Shown: positions 17,784 through 27,089, numbered from the stretch's first letter. The stretch: 64,000 bases of DNA from Arthrobacter sp. PGP41 (GCF_002953935.1 NZ_CP026514.1:3162001-3226000), one strand, 5' to 3'. Made by a program: numbers and translations. Notes: generated by a model not told the origin, from the letters alone.

Positions 17784-17979
17784 GGCTCCAGTGTATGGCT
17801 CCCCTTGACGGCCCCTACACCCAACTCGCACTCATTTAAAGTCGCCAAACAGCGGTTTCGCGGCGTTTAATGCGAGCTGCTTGGGCCAGCGGGCACCGGC
17901 AGGGACTACGCTGATTTGAGGATTGCAATTGGGGGTGCGCCGCTGTGCCCAATTCACGTGGACAACTCAGGGGGACACC

Positions 17980-18619
17980 ATGGACCCGAACAAGGACCCG
18001 GACCACGGGCGGCCCGGCAGCGAGCCGCCTGCGGGCGAGGGCCACCAGCCGGCCGGCGAGGGCGTCCAGCCGGCCGGAGACGGGCACGGCGGCGCCAAGC
18101 CTCCTCCCTGGCAGGTACCCAAGCCGGAACTCCGCCCCGAACTCCTGAACCAGCCGGTTACCCCGGTGGACCCGTTCGCCCGGGACCGCGAACGGCAGCT
18201 CGACGAGGAGGCGTCCCGGAAGAAGCGCTCCCAGCGGCGCACCGTCGTCGTGGGTTTGGGCGTGACGGCGCTGCTCGCCGGCACCATCACCGCCGTGGTG
18301 GCCAGCAACCAGGATGATCCCGAGTACGCGCAGGTGTGTTTTAACGACGAAACGGGCGAGCGCGTGGAGGACACCAACTGCAACAGCTCCGCCGGAAGGG
18401 GCGGCGGCCTCTATGCCTGGTACTTCTTCTCCCGCGGCGCGTACGTCCCCGCTATCGGCCAGAACCGCTCCACGGCACCTAACTACTCGAGGACCGTGCC
18501 CAGCGGCGCGAAGGCGTCCACGGGGTACAGCTCCCAGGGCGGAACGGTCAGCCGGGGCGGGTTCGGCACCAGCGCGAAGAGCGGCACCAGCAGTGGCGGC
18601 AGCAAGGTCTCGGGGGGCT
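17980..18619 (+). CDS. Single-pass membrane protein, YgiB/DUF1190-like by context
   Basis: 213 residues from the ATG at 17980; the stop ends at 18621. A proline/glycine-rich cytoplasmic N-terminus (1-60) and a basic stretch KKRSQRR lead to one membrane helix (about 88-108). An outer domain follows with C120 and C134 and a Gly/Ser-rich tail ending in Ser-Gly-Gly. In E. coli the small ygiB precedes ygiC, an ATP-grasp ligase; here the ligase gene follows by 2 bases. The cysteine pair and Ser/Gly-rich tail recall YgiB, but the match is by position and general shape and not by convincing sequence identity. Confidence 0.75.
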
Positions 18620-18623
18620 GAGT

Positions 18624-19835
18624 GTGAAGCGGTTGATGTCCGAGCCCCGGCCCGGCTGGAAGCAGAAGATCGAAGAGCAGGGCTTGGTGTTCTCCACCAC
18701 CACCATGGAGGACGGCCGCCGGATCGAGTACTGGAACGAGGCCGCGTACTACGAATTCACCATGGAGGAGGTGGAAACCCTCGAGGTGACGGCCGAGAAC
18801 ATGCACAAGATGTGCCTGGAAGCGGCGAAGTTCCTGGCCACCGGTGCCATGGGCAACATCGGCATCGGGCCGCAGGCCCTGGAACTGGCCGCGGAATCCC
18901 TCCAGGCCGGGGACGTGGATGTCTACGGCCGGTTCGACTTCATCTATGACGGGCAGGGCGGCCCGGCCAGGATGCTCGAGTACAACGCGGACACCCCCAC
19001 GGGCCTGATCGAGGCGGCGGTGGCGCAGTGGTTCTGGCTGCAGGACGTCTTTCCGGAAAAGGACCAGTGGAACGGCATCCACGAAGCCCTGATCCGGCAG
19101 TGGAAGAAGGTGCAGTACCGCACCGGGATGAGCACCCTGCACGTTGCCCACTCGGAGGTTGAGGAGTCCGGCGAGGACTGGATGACCGCGGCCTACATGC
19201 GGGACGTGGCCGGCCAGGCGGGCTGGACCACCATTGGCATCAACATGTCCGATATCGGCTGGGATCCCAACCTCAACCGCTTCGTGGACCTGGACAACTT
19301 CATGATCAGCACCATCTTCAAGCTCTACCCGTGGGAGCTGATGATGAAGGAGCCGTTCGGGCACCGGCTGCTGGAACGCGCCCACAACCCCCGCTGGATC
19401 GAGCCGGCCTGGAAGATGCTGCTCTCCAACAAGGCCCTGCTGGCCGCGCTGTGGCACCTCTACCCCGAGCACCCCAACCTGCTGCCCGCGTACCTCAACG
19501 AGCCGGGGCCGCTGAAGGAATGGGTGGCCAAGCCCCTGCACGGCCGCGAAGGCGACAACATCAAGATCCACGCACAGGGCATCAGCCTTGAGCAGCCCGG
19601 CGGCTACGGCCGTGAAGGTTGGTGCTACCAGCAGTACCAGGAGTTGCCCGCCTTCGACGGCAACCATCCCGTCCTGGGCCTGTGGGTGGTGGACGGGGAA
19701 TCCGTGGGCTGCGGCATCCGGGAATCGGACGGGCCCGTCACGGATTATTACTGCCGCTTCGTGCCCAACACCATCGACGCGCCGGCGCCGCTTTCGGCCG
19801 TGGCCGCCTCCAGCAAAGCAGGTATCGCACTATGA
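18624..19835 (+). CDS. Glutathionylspermidine synthase-like ATP-grasp protein (YgiC family)
   Basis: 403 residues from a GTG at 18624, or an ATG at 18636 (MSEPRPGWKQ). It has the C-terminal ATP-grasp amide-ligase fold of the glutathionylspermidine synthase family: FDFIYDGQGGPARMLEYNADTP split over the nucleotide loop, KLYPWELMMKEPFG, and LLSNKALLAALW. The amidase half of the bifunctional Gsp enzyme is absent, as in E. coli YgiC, which does not make glutathionylspermidine. Actinobacteria generally use mycothiol and not glutathione, so the peptide substrate is unknown. It is encoded between a membrane protein and an APC permease in one operon. Confidence 0.88.
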   Translation: MKRLMSEPRPGWKQKIEEQGLVFSTTTMEDGRRIEYWNEAAYYEFTMEEVETLEVTAENMHKMCLEAAKFLATGAMGNIGIGPQALELAAESLQAGDVDVYGRFDFIYDGQGGPARMLEYNADTPTGLIEAAVAQWFWLQDVFPEKDQWNGIHEALIRQWKKVQYRTGMSTLHVAHSEVEESGEDWMTAAYMRDVAGQAGWTTIGINMSDIGWDPNLNRFVDLDNFMISTIFKLYPWELMMKEPFGHRLLERAHNPRWIEPAWKMLLSNKALLAALWHLYPEHPNLLPAYLNEPGPLKEWVAKPLHGREGDNIKIHAQGISLEQPGGYGREGWCYQQYQELPAFDGNHPVLGLWVVDGESVGCGIRESDGPVTDYYCRFVPNTIDAPAPLSAVAASSKAGIAL

Positions 19836-19848
19836 ACCCGGTGACAGC

Positions 19849-21387
19849 ATGAGCACAGGCATTACGACGGCGGGAGGCCCGGGCGGCGCGCCCGGCACCA
19901 CAGTCCCGGCCAAGGGGCTTCGGGCCGGCATCCTGGATCTCGGCGACTCCGTGATGATCGGCCTTGCCTCCACCGCACCGGTGTACTCACTGGCGGCAAC
20001 ACTTGGCCTCATCGTGGCCGTGAACGGGAACTACACTCCCCTGATCCTGCTGCTGGGCTTTGTCCCCGTCCTGTTCATCGCCTACGCGTTCCGCGAACTG
20101 AACAGTGCCATCCCGGACTGCGGAACCACCTTCACCTGGTCGCGCCGTACCTTCGGCCCCTGGGCGGGCTGGCTGGGTGGCTGGGGCGTGGCGCTCGCGG
20201 GCATTGTTGTCCTGGCAAACCTGGCCCAGGTGGCCGGACAGTACCTGTGGCTCCTGGTGGGTGACGGCTCGCTCGCGGAAAACAAGGTGCTGGTCACTGC
20301 CACGGGCGTGTTGTTCATCGCCGTCATGACACTGGTCAATTACCGCGGCATCCGGCTCGGCGAGCATGTCCAGCGGGTCCTGACGTATGTGCAGTACATT
20401 GCGCTGGGCATTTTTGCCCTGGCCATCGTCGTCGGGATTGTCCGGGGCTCGGCGGGCGGCGACACCACCATCCAGCCCTTCGATTTCGAGTGGTTCAACC
20501 CGGCAGGTGCCTTCGCGGACCCCGGAGCAGTGGTCCACGGCGTGCTCCTCGCCCTGTTCATCTATTGGGGCTGGGACACCTGCCTTGCAGTGAATGAGGA
20601 AACCGAGAACCCCTCTACCACCCCTGGCCGCGGTGCCGTGATCTCCGCGTTCATCCTGGTGGCCATCTACGTCTCCGTCGCACTGCTGGTGATGATGTAC
20701 GCAACCGTGGGAACGGAAGGCATCGGCCTGGGCAACGAGGCCAACCAGGACGACGTCTTCCTTGCCATGCGGGACGTGGTGCTGGGCCCGTGGGGCTGGC
20801 TGATCGTCGTCGCGGTCCTGGCCTCGGTGCTGTCCTCCACCCAGACCACCATCCTGCCCACGGCCCGCGGTACCCTCTCCATGGGTGTCCACGGCGCACT
20901 GCCCGCGAAGTTCGGCGAGGTCCACCCGAAGAACCAGACGCCGGGCTTCTCCACGCAAGTCATGGGGGTTGCGGCCATCGCGTACTACGTGGCCATGAGC
21001 TTCCTGAGTGAAAACCTGCTGTCCGATTCCATCAGCGCCATCAGCCTGTTCATCGCGTTCTACTACGCGCTGACCGGTTTCGCGTGCTTCTGGTATTTCC
21101 GCAGCACTCTGGGACAGTCCGCGCGGAACCTGTGGTTCCGGGGCATCCTTCCGCTTGTGGGCGCGCTCCTGCTGACGGCCGCCTTCTTCATCTCGGCCGT
21201 CCAGATGTGGGACCCGGCCTACGGCAACACCCAGATCTTCGGCGTCGGCGGCGCGTTTGTGAGCGGGGTGCTGCTGCTGGCCCTGGGTGTGCTCCTGGCC
21301 GTGGTCTGCCGTTTCCTGCCATCAACCCGGGGCTACTTCACCGGGACCAGCGTCGCAGGCGAAACCCCCGCCCCCTCCCCCAAGTAG
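19849..21387 (+). CDS. APC superfamily amino acid/polyamine permease
   Basis: 512 residues from the ATG at 19849, 13 bases after the ligase stop. The APC N-terminal helix region (GLASTAPVYSLAATLG, about 38-53) and a further eleven or so hydrophobic segments are present, with EETENPSTTPGRG after helix 6, the conserved cytoplasmic loop of APC carriers. The substrate cannot be fixed, but the operon with a peptide-polyamine ligase-like gene makes an amine or amino acid the natural guess. The stop codon's last base is the first base of the long hairpin at 21387. Confidence 0.9.
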   Translation: MSTGITTAGGPGGAPGTTVPAKGLRAGILDLGDSVMIGLASTAPVYSLAATLGLIVAVNGNYTPLILLLGFVPVLFIAYAFRELNSAIPDCGTTFTWSRRTFGPWAGWLGGWGVALAGIVVLANLAQVAGQYLWLLVGDGSLAENKVLVTATGVLFIAVMTLVNYRGIRLGEHVQRVLTYVQYIALGIFALAIVVGIVRGSAGGDTTIQPFDFEWFNPAGAFADPGAVVHGVLLALFIYWGWDTCLAVNEETENPSTTPGRGAVISAFILVAIYVSVALLVMMYATVGTEGIGLGNEANQDDVFLAMRDVVLGPWGWLIVVAVLASVLSSTQTTILPTARGTLSMGVHGALPAKFGEVHPKNQTPGFSTQVMGVAAIAYYVAMSFLSENLLSDSISAISLFIAFYYALTGFACFWYFRSTLGQSARNLWFRGILPLVGALLLTAAFFISAVQMWDPAYGNTQIFGVGGAFVSGVLLLALGVLLAVVCRFLPSTRGYFTGTSVAGETPAPSPK

Positions 21388-21436
21388 GTAGCGCTAAGTG
21401 TCGTTTTGAGGGGTCAAAACGACACTTAGCGCTACC
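21387..21436. repeat. Long hairpin, GTGTCG family, copy 2
   Basis: A perfect 23-base inverted repeat (21387-21409 with 21414-21436) with a GGGG loop, containing AAGTGTCGTTTTGA. It starts at the permease stop codon and lies before the convergent SDR gene. The core CAAAACGACAC is shared with the hairpin at 8651-8698. Confidence 0.85.
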
Positions 21437-21463
21437 CAGTTGGGCCAGGCGCGCAAAGGTGCG

Positions 21464-22234
21464 TCATGCCGAGAAGCCGCCGTCGGATTTGATGAGCTGG
21501 CCGGAGACCCAGCGGCCGGCGGGTGAGAGCAGGAACGCCACGGTGGCGGCGGCGTCGGCCGGTGTCCCCAGGCGGCCTCCCGGCTGGCGGTCGGTCAAAG
21601 CTTCCCGGACCGCGTCGTCCATCCAGCCAGTGTCCACCGGCCCTGGGTTAAGGACGTTCGCAGAGATGCCCAGCGGCCCAAGCTCCCGGGCCGCTGCAAT
21701 CACGATCCGGTCCAGCGCACCTTTCGAGGCGCCGTACGGCAGGTTGAACGCTGTGTGGTCACTGGTCAGCGCAACGATCGCGCCGCCGTCGTCCGTTGCC
21801 TGCCGCGCGAAGGCGGCAATCAGCTGCCAGCTGGCCCGGGTGTTCACGGCGAAGTGCCGCTCGAACGATTCAAGGCTGGTATCCAGGATCCCCGAATCGA
21901 CGGACTCGGCGTGGCTCAGCACCATGCCGTGCAGCGGGCCGGCGAGCTGAACGGCGTCAGCCACCAGCTTCTCCGCCGCGGCAGGGTCCTCCAGGTCCGC
22001 CGGCAGGGCGTGGGCCTGGGCTCCGATGGCTTCCAGCTCGGCGGTCAGGCGGACGACGCCGTCCGGTTCCGTTCCCCACGGCATGCGGGCGTCGTAGTCC
22101 GGCCAGTAGGCCAGGACCAGGTCCCAGCCTTCCGCCGCCAGCTGCCGGGCAACACCGGCGCCGATGGAGGCAAGGCGGCCCGCGCCCGTCACCAGGGCTA
22201 CGTTTCGGACGGGAACTTCGGGTGGGGTCTCCAT
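21464..22234 (-). CDS. SDR family oxidoreductase
   Basis: 256 residues, classical short-chain dehydrogenase. The cofactor loop is TGAGRLASIG (about 16-25, slightly unusual in lacking the third glycine in the usual spacing). N131 in AVNTRAS and the catalytic set S158, Y167 and K171 (YGASK) are all in place, and the PGPVDTGWM turn follows. Substrate unknown. It lies 34 bases from the MFS gene's stop on the same strand and may be co-transcribed with it. Confidence 0.9.
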   Translation of the reverse strand: METPPEVPVRNVALVTGAGRLASIGAGVARQLAAEGWDLVLAYWPDYDARMPWGTEPDGVVRLTAELEAIGAQAHALPADLEDPAAAEKLVADAVQLAGPLHGMVLSHAESVDSGILDTSLESFERHFAVNTRASWQLIAAFARQATDDGGAIVALTSDHTAFNLPYGASKGALDRIVIAAARELGPLGISANVLNPGPVDTGWMDDAVREALTDRQPGGRLGTPADAAATVAFLLSPAGRWVSGQLIKSDGGFSA

Positions 22235-22268
22235 GGCACCAGCCTAGCGGCGGTGTCCGGGGGCGGTA

Positions 22269-23573
22269 TTAGGAGGGCACTCCGGCGGGGGCGGGCTCGC
22301 GGGAGACGGCGTGCTTGCGGATAGTGGCGCTGATCACCGCCGCGATGGTGCACATCGCGGCGGCGCCGAACCAGGCGTAGGTGTACTGGCCGGTGGCGTC
22401 CCGGATGGCACCGGCGCCCAGGGCGGCCGCGGCCGCGCCGAGCTGGTGTGCCGCGAACACCCACCCGAACACCACGCTGCCGTCCGCGCCGAACGTTTCC
22501 CGGCAGATGGCTGCTGTTGGCGGCACGGTGGCCACCCAGTCCAAGCCGTAGATCACGACGAAGACGATCATGCTTGGCCGGACTTCGGCGCTCAGCAGCA
22601 GGGGCAGCACCAGCAGGCCGATCCCTCGGAACTGGTAGTAGACCGCCAGCAGGATGCGCGGGTTGAACCGGTCGGTCAGCCAGCCTGAGGCGATGGTGCC
22701 CACGATGTCGAAGATTCCGACGACGGCGAGCAGGCCCGCGGCGGTGGTTTCGGCCATGCCGTGGTCGTGGGCGGAGGGGATGAAGTGGGTGCCGATCAGG
22801 CCGTTCGTGGTGGCGCCGCAAATGGCGAACCCGGCCACCAGGGCCCAGAACGTCCTGACCCTGCTGGCCCGGCGGAGCACCTGGAGTGCGCGGACGGCGG
22901 CATTTGTCCGTGGGCCGGCGCCGTCCGGAGCATGGGTGGGCGTGCCGGGTTCCGCGGGTTCCGCACCGTAGGGCAGGACGCCGACGTCGGCCGGCGAGTT
23001 TTTGAGGAACTTCAGCACGAGCGGGACCACCGCCAGGGCTCCGGCGGCGATCAGGAGCGATGCCTGCCGCCAGCCGGGATCTTGCGCGAGAACGGCGATG
23101 AACGGGAGGAAGACCAGCTGGCCTGCCGCGCTGCCGGCTGTCAGGATGCCGATGACCAGCCCGCGGCTCTTGACGAACCAGGTGTTGGCGATAGTGGCGG
23201 CAAACACCAGGGCCATGGACCCCGTACCCAGTCCGATCAGCAGCCCCCAGGTCAGCAGGATCTGCCAGGACTGGTTCACCAGCACCGTTAGGGCGCTGCC
23301 CATGCCGATGAGCACCAGCGCCAAGGCAGTGACTTTCCGGATGCCGAAGCGCTCCATCAGGGCGGCGGCGAACGGTGCCGTCAGCCCGAACAGGACCAGG
23401 TTGATGCTGACAGCCGCCGACAGCACCGTGGTGGACCAGCCGAATTCCTGCTGCAGCGGAACCATGAGCACGCCGGGTGCGGCCCGGAAGCCTGCCGCCC
23501 CCACCAGCGCGAGGAAGGCAACGGCGGCCACGATCCACGCAGGATGCAGGGGGCGGTTATTGGTGGCCCTCAT
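22269..23573 (-). CDS. MFS transporter
   Basis: 434 residues with twelve predicted helices in two bundles and a longer, charged central loop (about 195-235). The half-repeat motifs RFGIRK and DRFNPR mark the 2-3 and 8-9 loops. It resembles the monocarboxylate/oxalate-formate type MFS group. Its start overlaps the upstream HxlR regulator stop by four bases, so the regulator and carrier form a single unit and the carrier is probably controlled by it. Confidence 0.88.
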   Translation of the reverse strand: MRATNNRPLHPAWIVAAVAFLALVGAAGFRAAPGVLMVPLQQEFGWSTTVLSAAVSINLVLFGLTAPFAAALMERFGIRKVTALALVLIGMGSALTVLVNQSWQILLTWGLLIGLGTGSMALVFAATIANTWFVKSRGLVIGILTAGSAAGQLVFLPFIAVLAQDPGWRQASLLIAAGALAVVPLVLKFLKNSPADVGVLPYGAEPAEPGTPTHAPDGAGPRTNAAVRALQVLRRASRVRTFWALVAGFAICGATTNGLIGTHFIPSAHDHGMAETTAAGLLAVVGIFDIVGTIASGWLTDRFNPRILLAVYYQFRGIGLLVLPLLLSAEVRPSMIVFVVIYGLDWVATVPPTAAICRETFGADGSVVFGWVFAAHQLGAAAAALGAGAIRDATGQYTYAWFGAAAMCTIAAVISATIRKHAVSREPAPAGVPS

Positions 23574-24061
23574 GCGGCTGCCGTGGCGAGCCGGACAGGT
23601 TCCGCTGAACGGGTCCTGCTGTGCCAGCTGGTGTTGGCAGCCGTCAGCCGGTCACCGCACCCGGTGCAGGTGTCGGCGGAACTGGTGCGCTTGCCACAGC
23701 CGGAGTGGATGACATAAAGATGCGCCTGGTCGGACGGGGCCGGGAGGTGCTTCTCCGACCAGATGGCCAGAGCATTCAGCACCGGGAGCGCATCTTCGCC
23801 TTTCGGCAAGAGGACGTACTCAAGCCGGGCGCGGCCGCCGTCGTCGTACGCCTGTTTCTCCAGCAGCCCCTCCTCGACCAGGCGGGCCAGGCGCCTGGTG
23901 AGCACGGAGTCCGCCACCTCAAGGTGCGCCTTCATGGCGTCAAACCGCCCGTTGCCCAAAAAGACCTCGCGCAGGACAAGGATGGTCCAGGGGTCGCCCA
24001 GGATGTCCAGCCCGCGGGCAATGCTGCAGTTCCGCTGCGACCAGTCGGATCGAAGTGCCAT
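23570..24061 (-). CDS. HxlR family winged-helix regulator
   Basis: 163 residues. Typical HxlR landmarks are CSIARGLDILGDPWTILVL (12-30) and the recognition helix near ADSVLTRRLARLVEEGLL, followed by YVLLPKGEDALPVL. A C-terminal extension holds four cysteines in CGKRTSSADTCTGCGDRL, which looks like a small zinc knuckle found in some actinobacterial members. HxlR dimers respond to aldehydes, quinones or other electrophiles. A 9-base inverted repeat directly upstream is the likely operator. Confidence 0.9.
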   Translation of the reverse strand: MALRSDWSQRNCSIARGLDILGDPWTILVLREVFLGNGRFDAMKAHLEVADSVLTRRLARLVEEGLLEKQAYDDGGRARLEYVLLPKGEDALPVLNALAIWSEKHLPAPSDQAHLYVIHSGCGKRTSSADTCTGCGDRLTAANTSWHSRTRSAEPVRLATAAA

Positions 24062-24068
24062 ACCCGCA

Positions 24069-24103
24069 CCCTAGCTGACTATCTTGAAGAAAGCCAGCTA
24101 GGG
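24069..24103. promoter_or_regulatory. Candidate HxlR operator
   Basis: A perfect 9-base inverted repeat, CCCTAGCTG (24069-24077) with CAGCTAGGG (24095-24103), separated by 17 bases and starting 8 bases upstream of the HxlR start. The spacing puts half-sites on one DNA face, as expected for a dimer. It could also form a hairpin after metB, with TTTTT only on the plus strand. Confidence 0.6.
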
Positions 24104-24118
24104 TTTTTGTGCATATCG

Positions 24119-25282
24119 CTAGGGGATAGACGAGAACGCCTGCTCAAGGTCCGCCACCAGGTCCTCCACGTCCTCGATGCCGCAGGAGAGCCGGAGCAGG
24201 TTCACCGGGACGGCCAGCTCGGTGCCCTTGACCGAGGCGTGGGTCATCTCGGACGGGTAGTTCATCAGCGACTCGATGCCGCCCAAAGACTCCGCGAGGG
24301 TGAACACGGAGGTTGACTCGGCCACCTTGCGGGCCGCCGCCTCGCCGCCCTTGAACTGCACCGACACCATGCCGCCGAAGCTCCGCATCTGCCGCTTGGC
24401 CAGCTCGTGGCCGGGGTGGGACGGCAGGCCCGGGTAGAGGACGGCTTCCACCTCGGGCCGCTCCAGCAGCCACTCGGCCACGGCCTGCCCGTTGAGGCTG
24501 TGCCGGTCCATCCGCACGCCCAGGGTTTTCAGGCCGCGCGTGGTGAGGAAGGCGTCCATGGGGCCGGAAACAGCGCCCACGGCGAACTGCACAAAGCCGA
24601 TTTTCTCCGCCAGCTCGGCGTCCTTGACGACGACGGCGCCGCCCACCACGTCCGAGTGCCCGCCGATGTACTTGGTGGTGGAGTGGACCACGACGTCGGC
24701 ACCCAGGGCGAGCGGGGTCTGCAGGTAGGGGGACGCAAACGTGTTGTCCACGACCAGGAGGGCCCCGGCGTCGTGCGCTATGTCCGCGAGCGCGGCGATG
24801 TCGGTGATCTTCATGAGCGGATTCGACGGCGTTTCCACCCAAAGGATCCGCGCCTTGTTCGCCGCGACTGCTTCGCGGACGGTGTCCAGGTTGGCCATGT
24901 CCACGGGGGTGTTGCCGATCCCCCAGCCGCCGAGCACCCGGCTGATCAGCCGGTAGGTGCCTCCGTAGGCGTCGTTGCCCAGCACGATGTGGTCCCCGGG
25001 CCGGGTCAGGGCACGGATCAGTGAATCCTCGGCGGCCAGCCCGGAGCTGAAGCTGTAGGCGTGCGTGCCGAGTTCCAGTGCTGCGAGCTGTTCCTGCAGG
25101 GCGTCCCGGGTGGGGTTGCCGCCGCGGCCGTACTCGTAGCCGTCGCGGAGCCCGCCGATGCCGTCCTGGGCGTAGGTGGAGCTGAAGTGCAGCGGCGGGA
25201 CCACCGCACCGGTGCGCGGCTCGAAAGCCTGGCCTGCGTGTACGGCGCGGGTGTTGAAACCCTGGTTTTCAGAGGCGGACAT
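24119..25282 (-). CDS. metB: Cystathionine gamma-synthase/lyase
   Basis: 387 residues, PLP enzyme of the Cys/Met metabolism family. The cofactor-binding lysine is K204 in STTKYIGGHSD, with SSGLAA, YGGTYRL and VETPSNP as other landmarks. The same fold makes cystathionine from O-acylhomoserine (MetB) or cleaves it to cysteine (gamma-lyase), and the two activities are hard to separate by sequence. Because cbs lies 10 bases upstream in the same direction, the pair can run reverse transsulfuration, homocysteine to cysteine; I keep the common name metB. Confidence 0.9.
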   Translation of the reverse strand: MSASENQGFNTRAVHAGQAFEPRTGAVVPPLHFSSTYAQDGIGGLRDGYEYGRGGNPTRDALQEQLAALELGTHAYSFSSGLAAEDSLIRALTRPGDHIVLGNDAYGGTYRLISRVLGGWGIGNTPVDMANLDTVREAVAANKARILWVETPSNPLMKITDIAALADIAHDAGALLVVDNTFASPYLQTPLALGADVVVHSTTKYIGGHSDVVGGAVVVKDAELAEKIGFVQFAVGAVSGPMDAFLTTRGLKTLGVRMDRHSLNGQAVAEWLLERPEVEAVLYPGLPSHPGHELAKRQMRSFGGMVSVQFKGGEAAARKVAESTSVFTLAESLGGIESLMNYPSEMTHASVKGTELAVPVNLLRLSCGIEDVEDLVADLEQAFSSIP

Positions 25283-25292
25283 GGTGCTCCTG

Positions 25293-26678
25293 TCAGTTGC
25301 TGAGGTAGGCGAGGAGGTCGTGCCGGGTCAGGATGCCCACGGGGGCACCCACGAACGTGACCATTACGGTGTCCACGTCCGAGAGTAGTTCCCTGGCCGC
25401 TGAAATGGTCTCCAGCGAGCCGATGACGGGCAGCTTGGGGCCCATGTGTTCGGAGATCTTGTCCGTGAGCTTGGCTTCGCCGCGGAACAGTTTGGCCGTA
25501 AGGCTGCGCTCATCCACGGCGCCCAGCACCTCGCCCATGACCACCGGCGGCTCCTGGGACAGGACGGGGATATGGCTGACGCCGAACTCGTTCATGATGT
25601 TGATGACGTCGCGCACGGACTCGTTCGGGTGGATGTGGACCAGGTCCGGCAGTTCACCGTTCTTGGAGCTGATGACCTCCCCCACCGAGGTTTCCTCGCC
25701 GCCGGAGAGGAAGCCGTAGGAGCGCATCCACTGGTCGTTGAAGATCTTGGCCAGGTAGCCGCGGCCCGAGTCGGGAAGAATGACGACGACGACGGCGGAC
25801 TCGGGCAGGTCCCGGGCCACCTGCAGGGCGGCCACCACAGCCATTCCCGAGGATCCGCCCACCAGCAGGCCCTCCTCCCGGGCGAGGCGGCGGGTCATGG
25901 CGAAGGAGTCGGCGTCGCTGACGGCGATCACCTGGTCGGGGACGGACTTGTCGTAGTTCGCCGGCCACATGTCCTCCCCCACGCCCTCCACGAAGTACGG
26001 GCGCCCGGTGCCGCCGGAGTAGACCGAACCTTCCGGGTCCGCACCGATGATCCGGACCACGCCGCCGTCGGACTCCGGCCGGCCAGCCGAAACCTCTTTC
26101 AGGTACCGGCCGGTGCCCGTGATGGTGCCGCCGGTGCCGGCGCCGATCACGCAGTGGGTGACCTTACCGTCCGTATCGCGCCAGATCTCCGGGCCGGTGG
26201 TCAGATAGTGGCTGCCGGGAGCGGCAGGGTTGGAAAACTGGTCCGGCTTGTATCCTCCCGGTGTCTCCCGGACCAGGCGGTCCGAGACGCCGTAGTAGCT
26301 TTGCGGGCTGTCCGGCGGGACGGCCGTGGGCGTGACCACCACCTCCGCGCCGTAGGCCTGCAGGACGGCACGCTTGTCCTCGCCCACCTTGTCCGGCACC
26401 ACAAAAATGCACTTGTAGCCTTTTTGCTGCGCCACGAGGGCCAGGCCCACTCCCGTATTGCCGGAGGTGGGCTCGATGATGGTGCCGCCGGGCTGCAGCT
26501 TGCCGTCCCGCTCGGCGTCCTCGATCATCTTGGCCGCGATGCGGTCCTTGATGGATCCGCCGGGGTTCAGGTACTCGAGTTTGACCAGGACGGTGGCCTT
26601 GATGCCGTCGGTCACGTGGTTGAGCTTGATGAGCGGGGTATTGCCGATGAGGTCCAGGACGGACTGGGCGTACTTCAT
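25293..26678 (-). CDS. cbs: Cystathionine beta-synthase
   Basis: 461 residues. An N-terminal PLP domain of the fold type II family has K44 in GGSIKDRIA and the phosphate-contacting TSGNTG (71-76). Two C-terminal CBS domains (about 340-460) may sense adenosyl ligands. It condenses serine with homocysteine to give cystathionine, the first step of reverse transsulfuration; metB follows immediately. The length and the paired CBS domains distinguish it from plain cysteine synthases of about 310 residues. Confidence 0.94.
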   Translation of the reverse strand: MKYAQSVLDLIGNTPLIKLNHVTDGIKATVLVKLEYLNPGGSIKDRIAAKMIEDAERDGKLQPGGTIIEPTSGNTGVGLALVAQQKGYKCIFVVPDKVGEDKRAVLQAYGAEVVVTPTAVPPDSPQSYYGVSDRLVRETPGGYKPDQFSNPAAPGSHYLTTGPEIWRDTDGKVTHCVIGAGTGGTITGTGRYLKEVSAGRPESDGGVVRIIGADPEGSVYSGGTGRPYFVEGVGEDMWPANYDKSVPDQVIAVSDADSFAMTRRLAREEGLLVGGSSGMAVVAALQVARDLPESAVVVVILPDSGRGYLAKIFNDQWMRSYGFLSGGEETSVGEVISSKNGELPDLVHIHPNESVRDVINIMNEFGVSHIPVLSQEPPVVMGEVLGAVDERSLTAKLFRGEAKLTDKISEHMGPKLPVIGSLETISAARELLSDVDTVMVTFVGAPVGILTRHDLLAYLSN

Positions 26679-26711
26679 AGGTACAAAGCTACCGCTTCCG
26701 CCCGCCCGGCT

Positions 26712-27089
26712 TCAGCCGGCGAACATGAGCCACAGGATTACCACCGGGAGGAACGACTGTCCGATGCCACTGAGCCATAGCCTGCGCTCGCTGATGATCA
26801 GCACCATGCCCAGGATTGCGTGCGCGATGCACATCATTGCCACGACCGTCCGGCCCACCGTGACCTCTCCGGAGTTGGCCAGCACCACGCCGGCGATCCC
26901 AAATAGGCCCCAGACGATGTTGTAGAACCCGACGTTGACCGTCCAGAGCCGGACGGCGTCTGTGTCCTCCGGCTTGATCAGGAAAATCGGGTGGAGTCGC
27001 TGGTCCTTGTACCGGAAGGCTTCCAGCAGTCCGACGGCGATCAGGACGACGCCGGTGATGACGGCCAGCACCTGGACGAGGACACTCAC
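26712..27089 (-). CDS. DUF1304 family membrane protein
   Basis: 125 residues from a GTG at 27089; the frame upstream overlaps the VOC gene antisense-free and lacks family sequence. Four membrane helices are visible, with EAFRYKD after helix 1 and NVGFYNIVWGLFG at helix 2, matching the DUF1304 pattern. Role unknown. It ends 33 bases from the cbs start on the same strand. Confidence 0.8.
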   Translation of the reverse strand: MSVLVQVLAVITGVVLIAVGLLEAFRYKDQRLHPIFLIKPEDTDAVRLWTVNVGFYNIVWGLFGIAGVVLANSGEVTVGRTVVAMMCIAHAILGMVLIISERRLWLSGIGQSFLPVVILWLMFAG

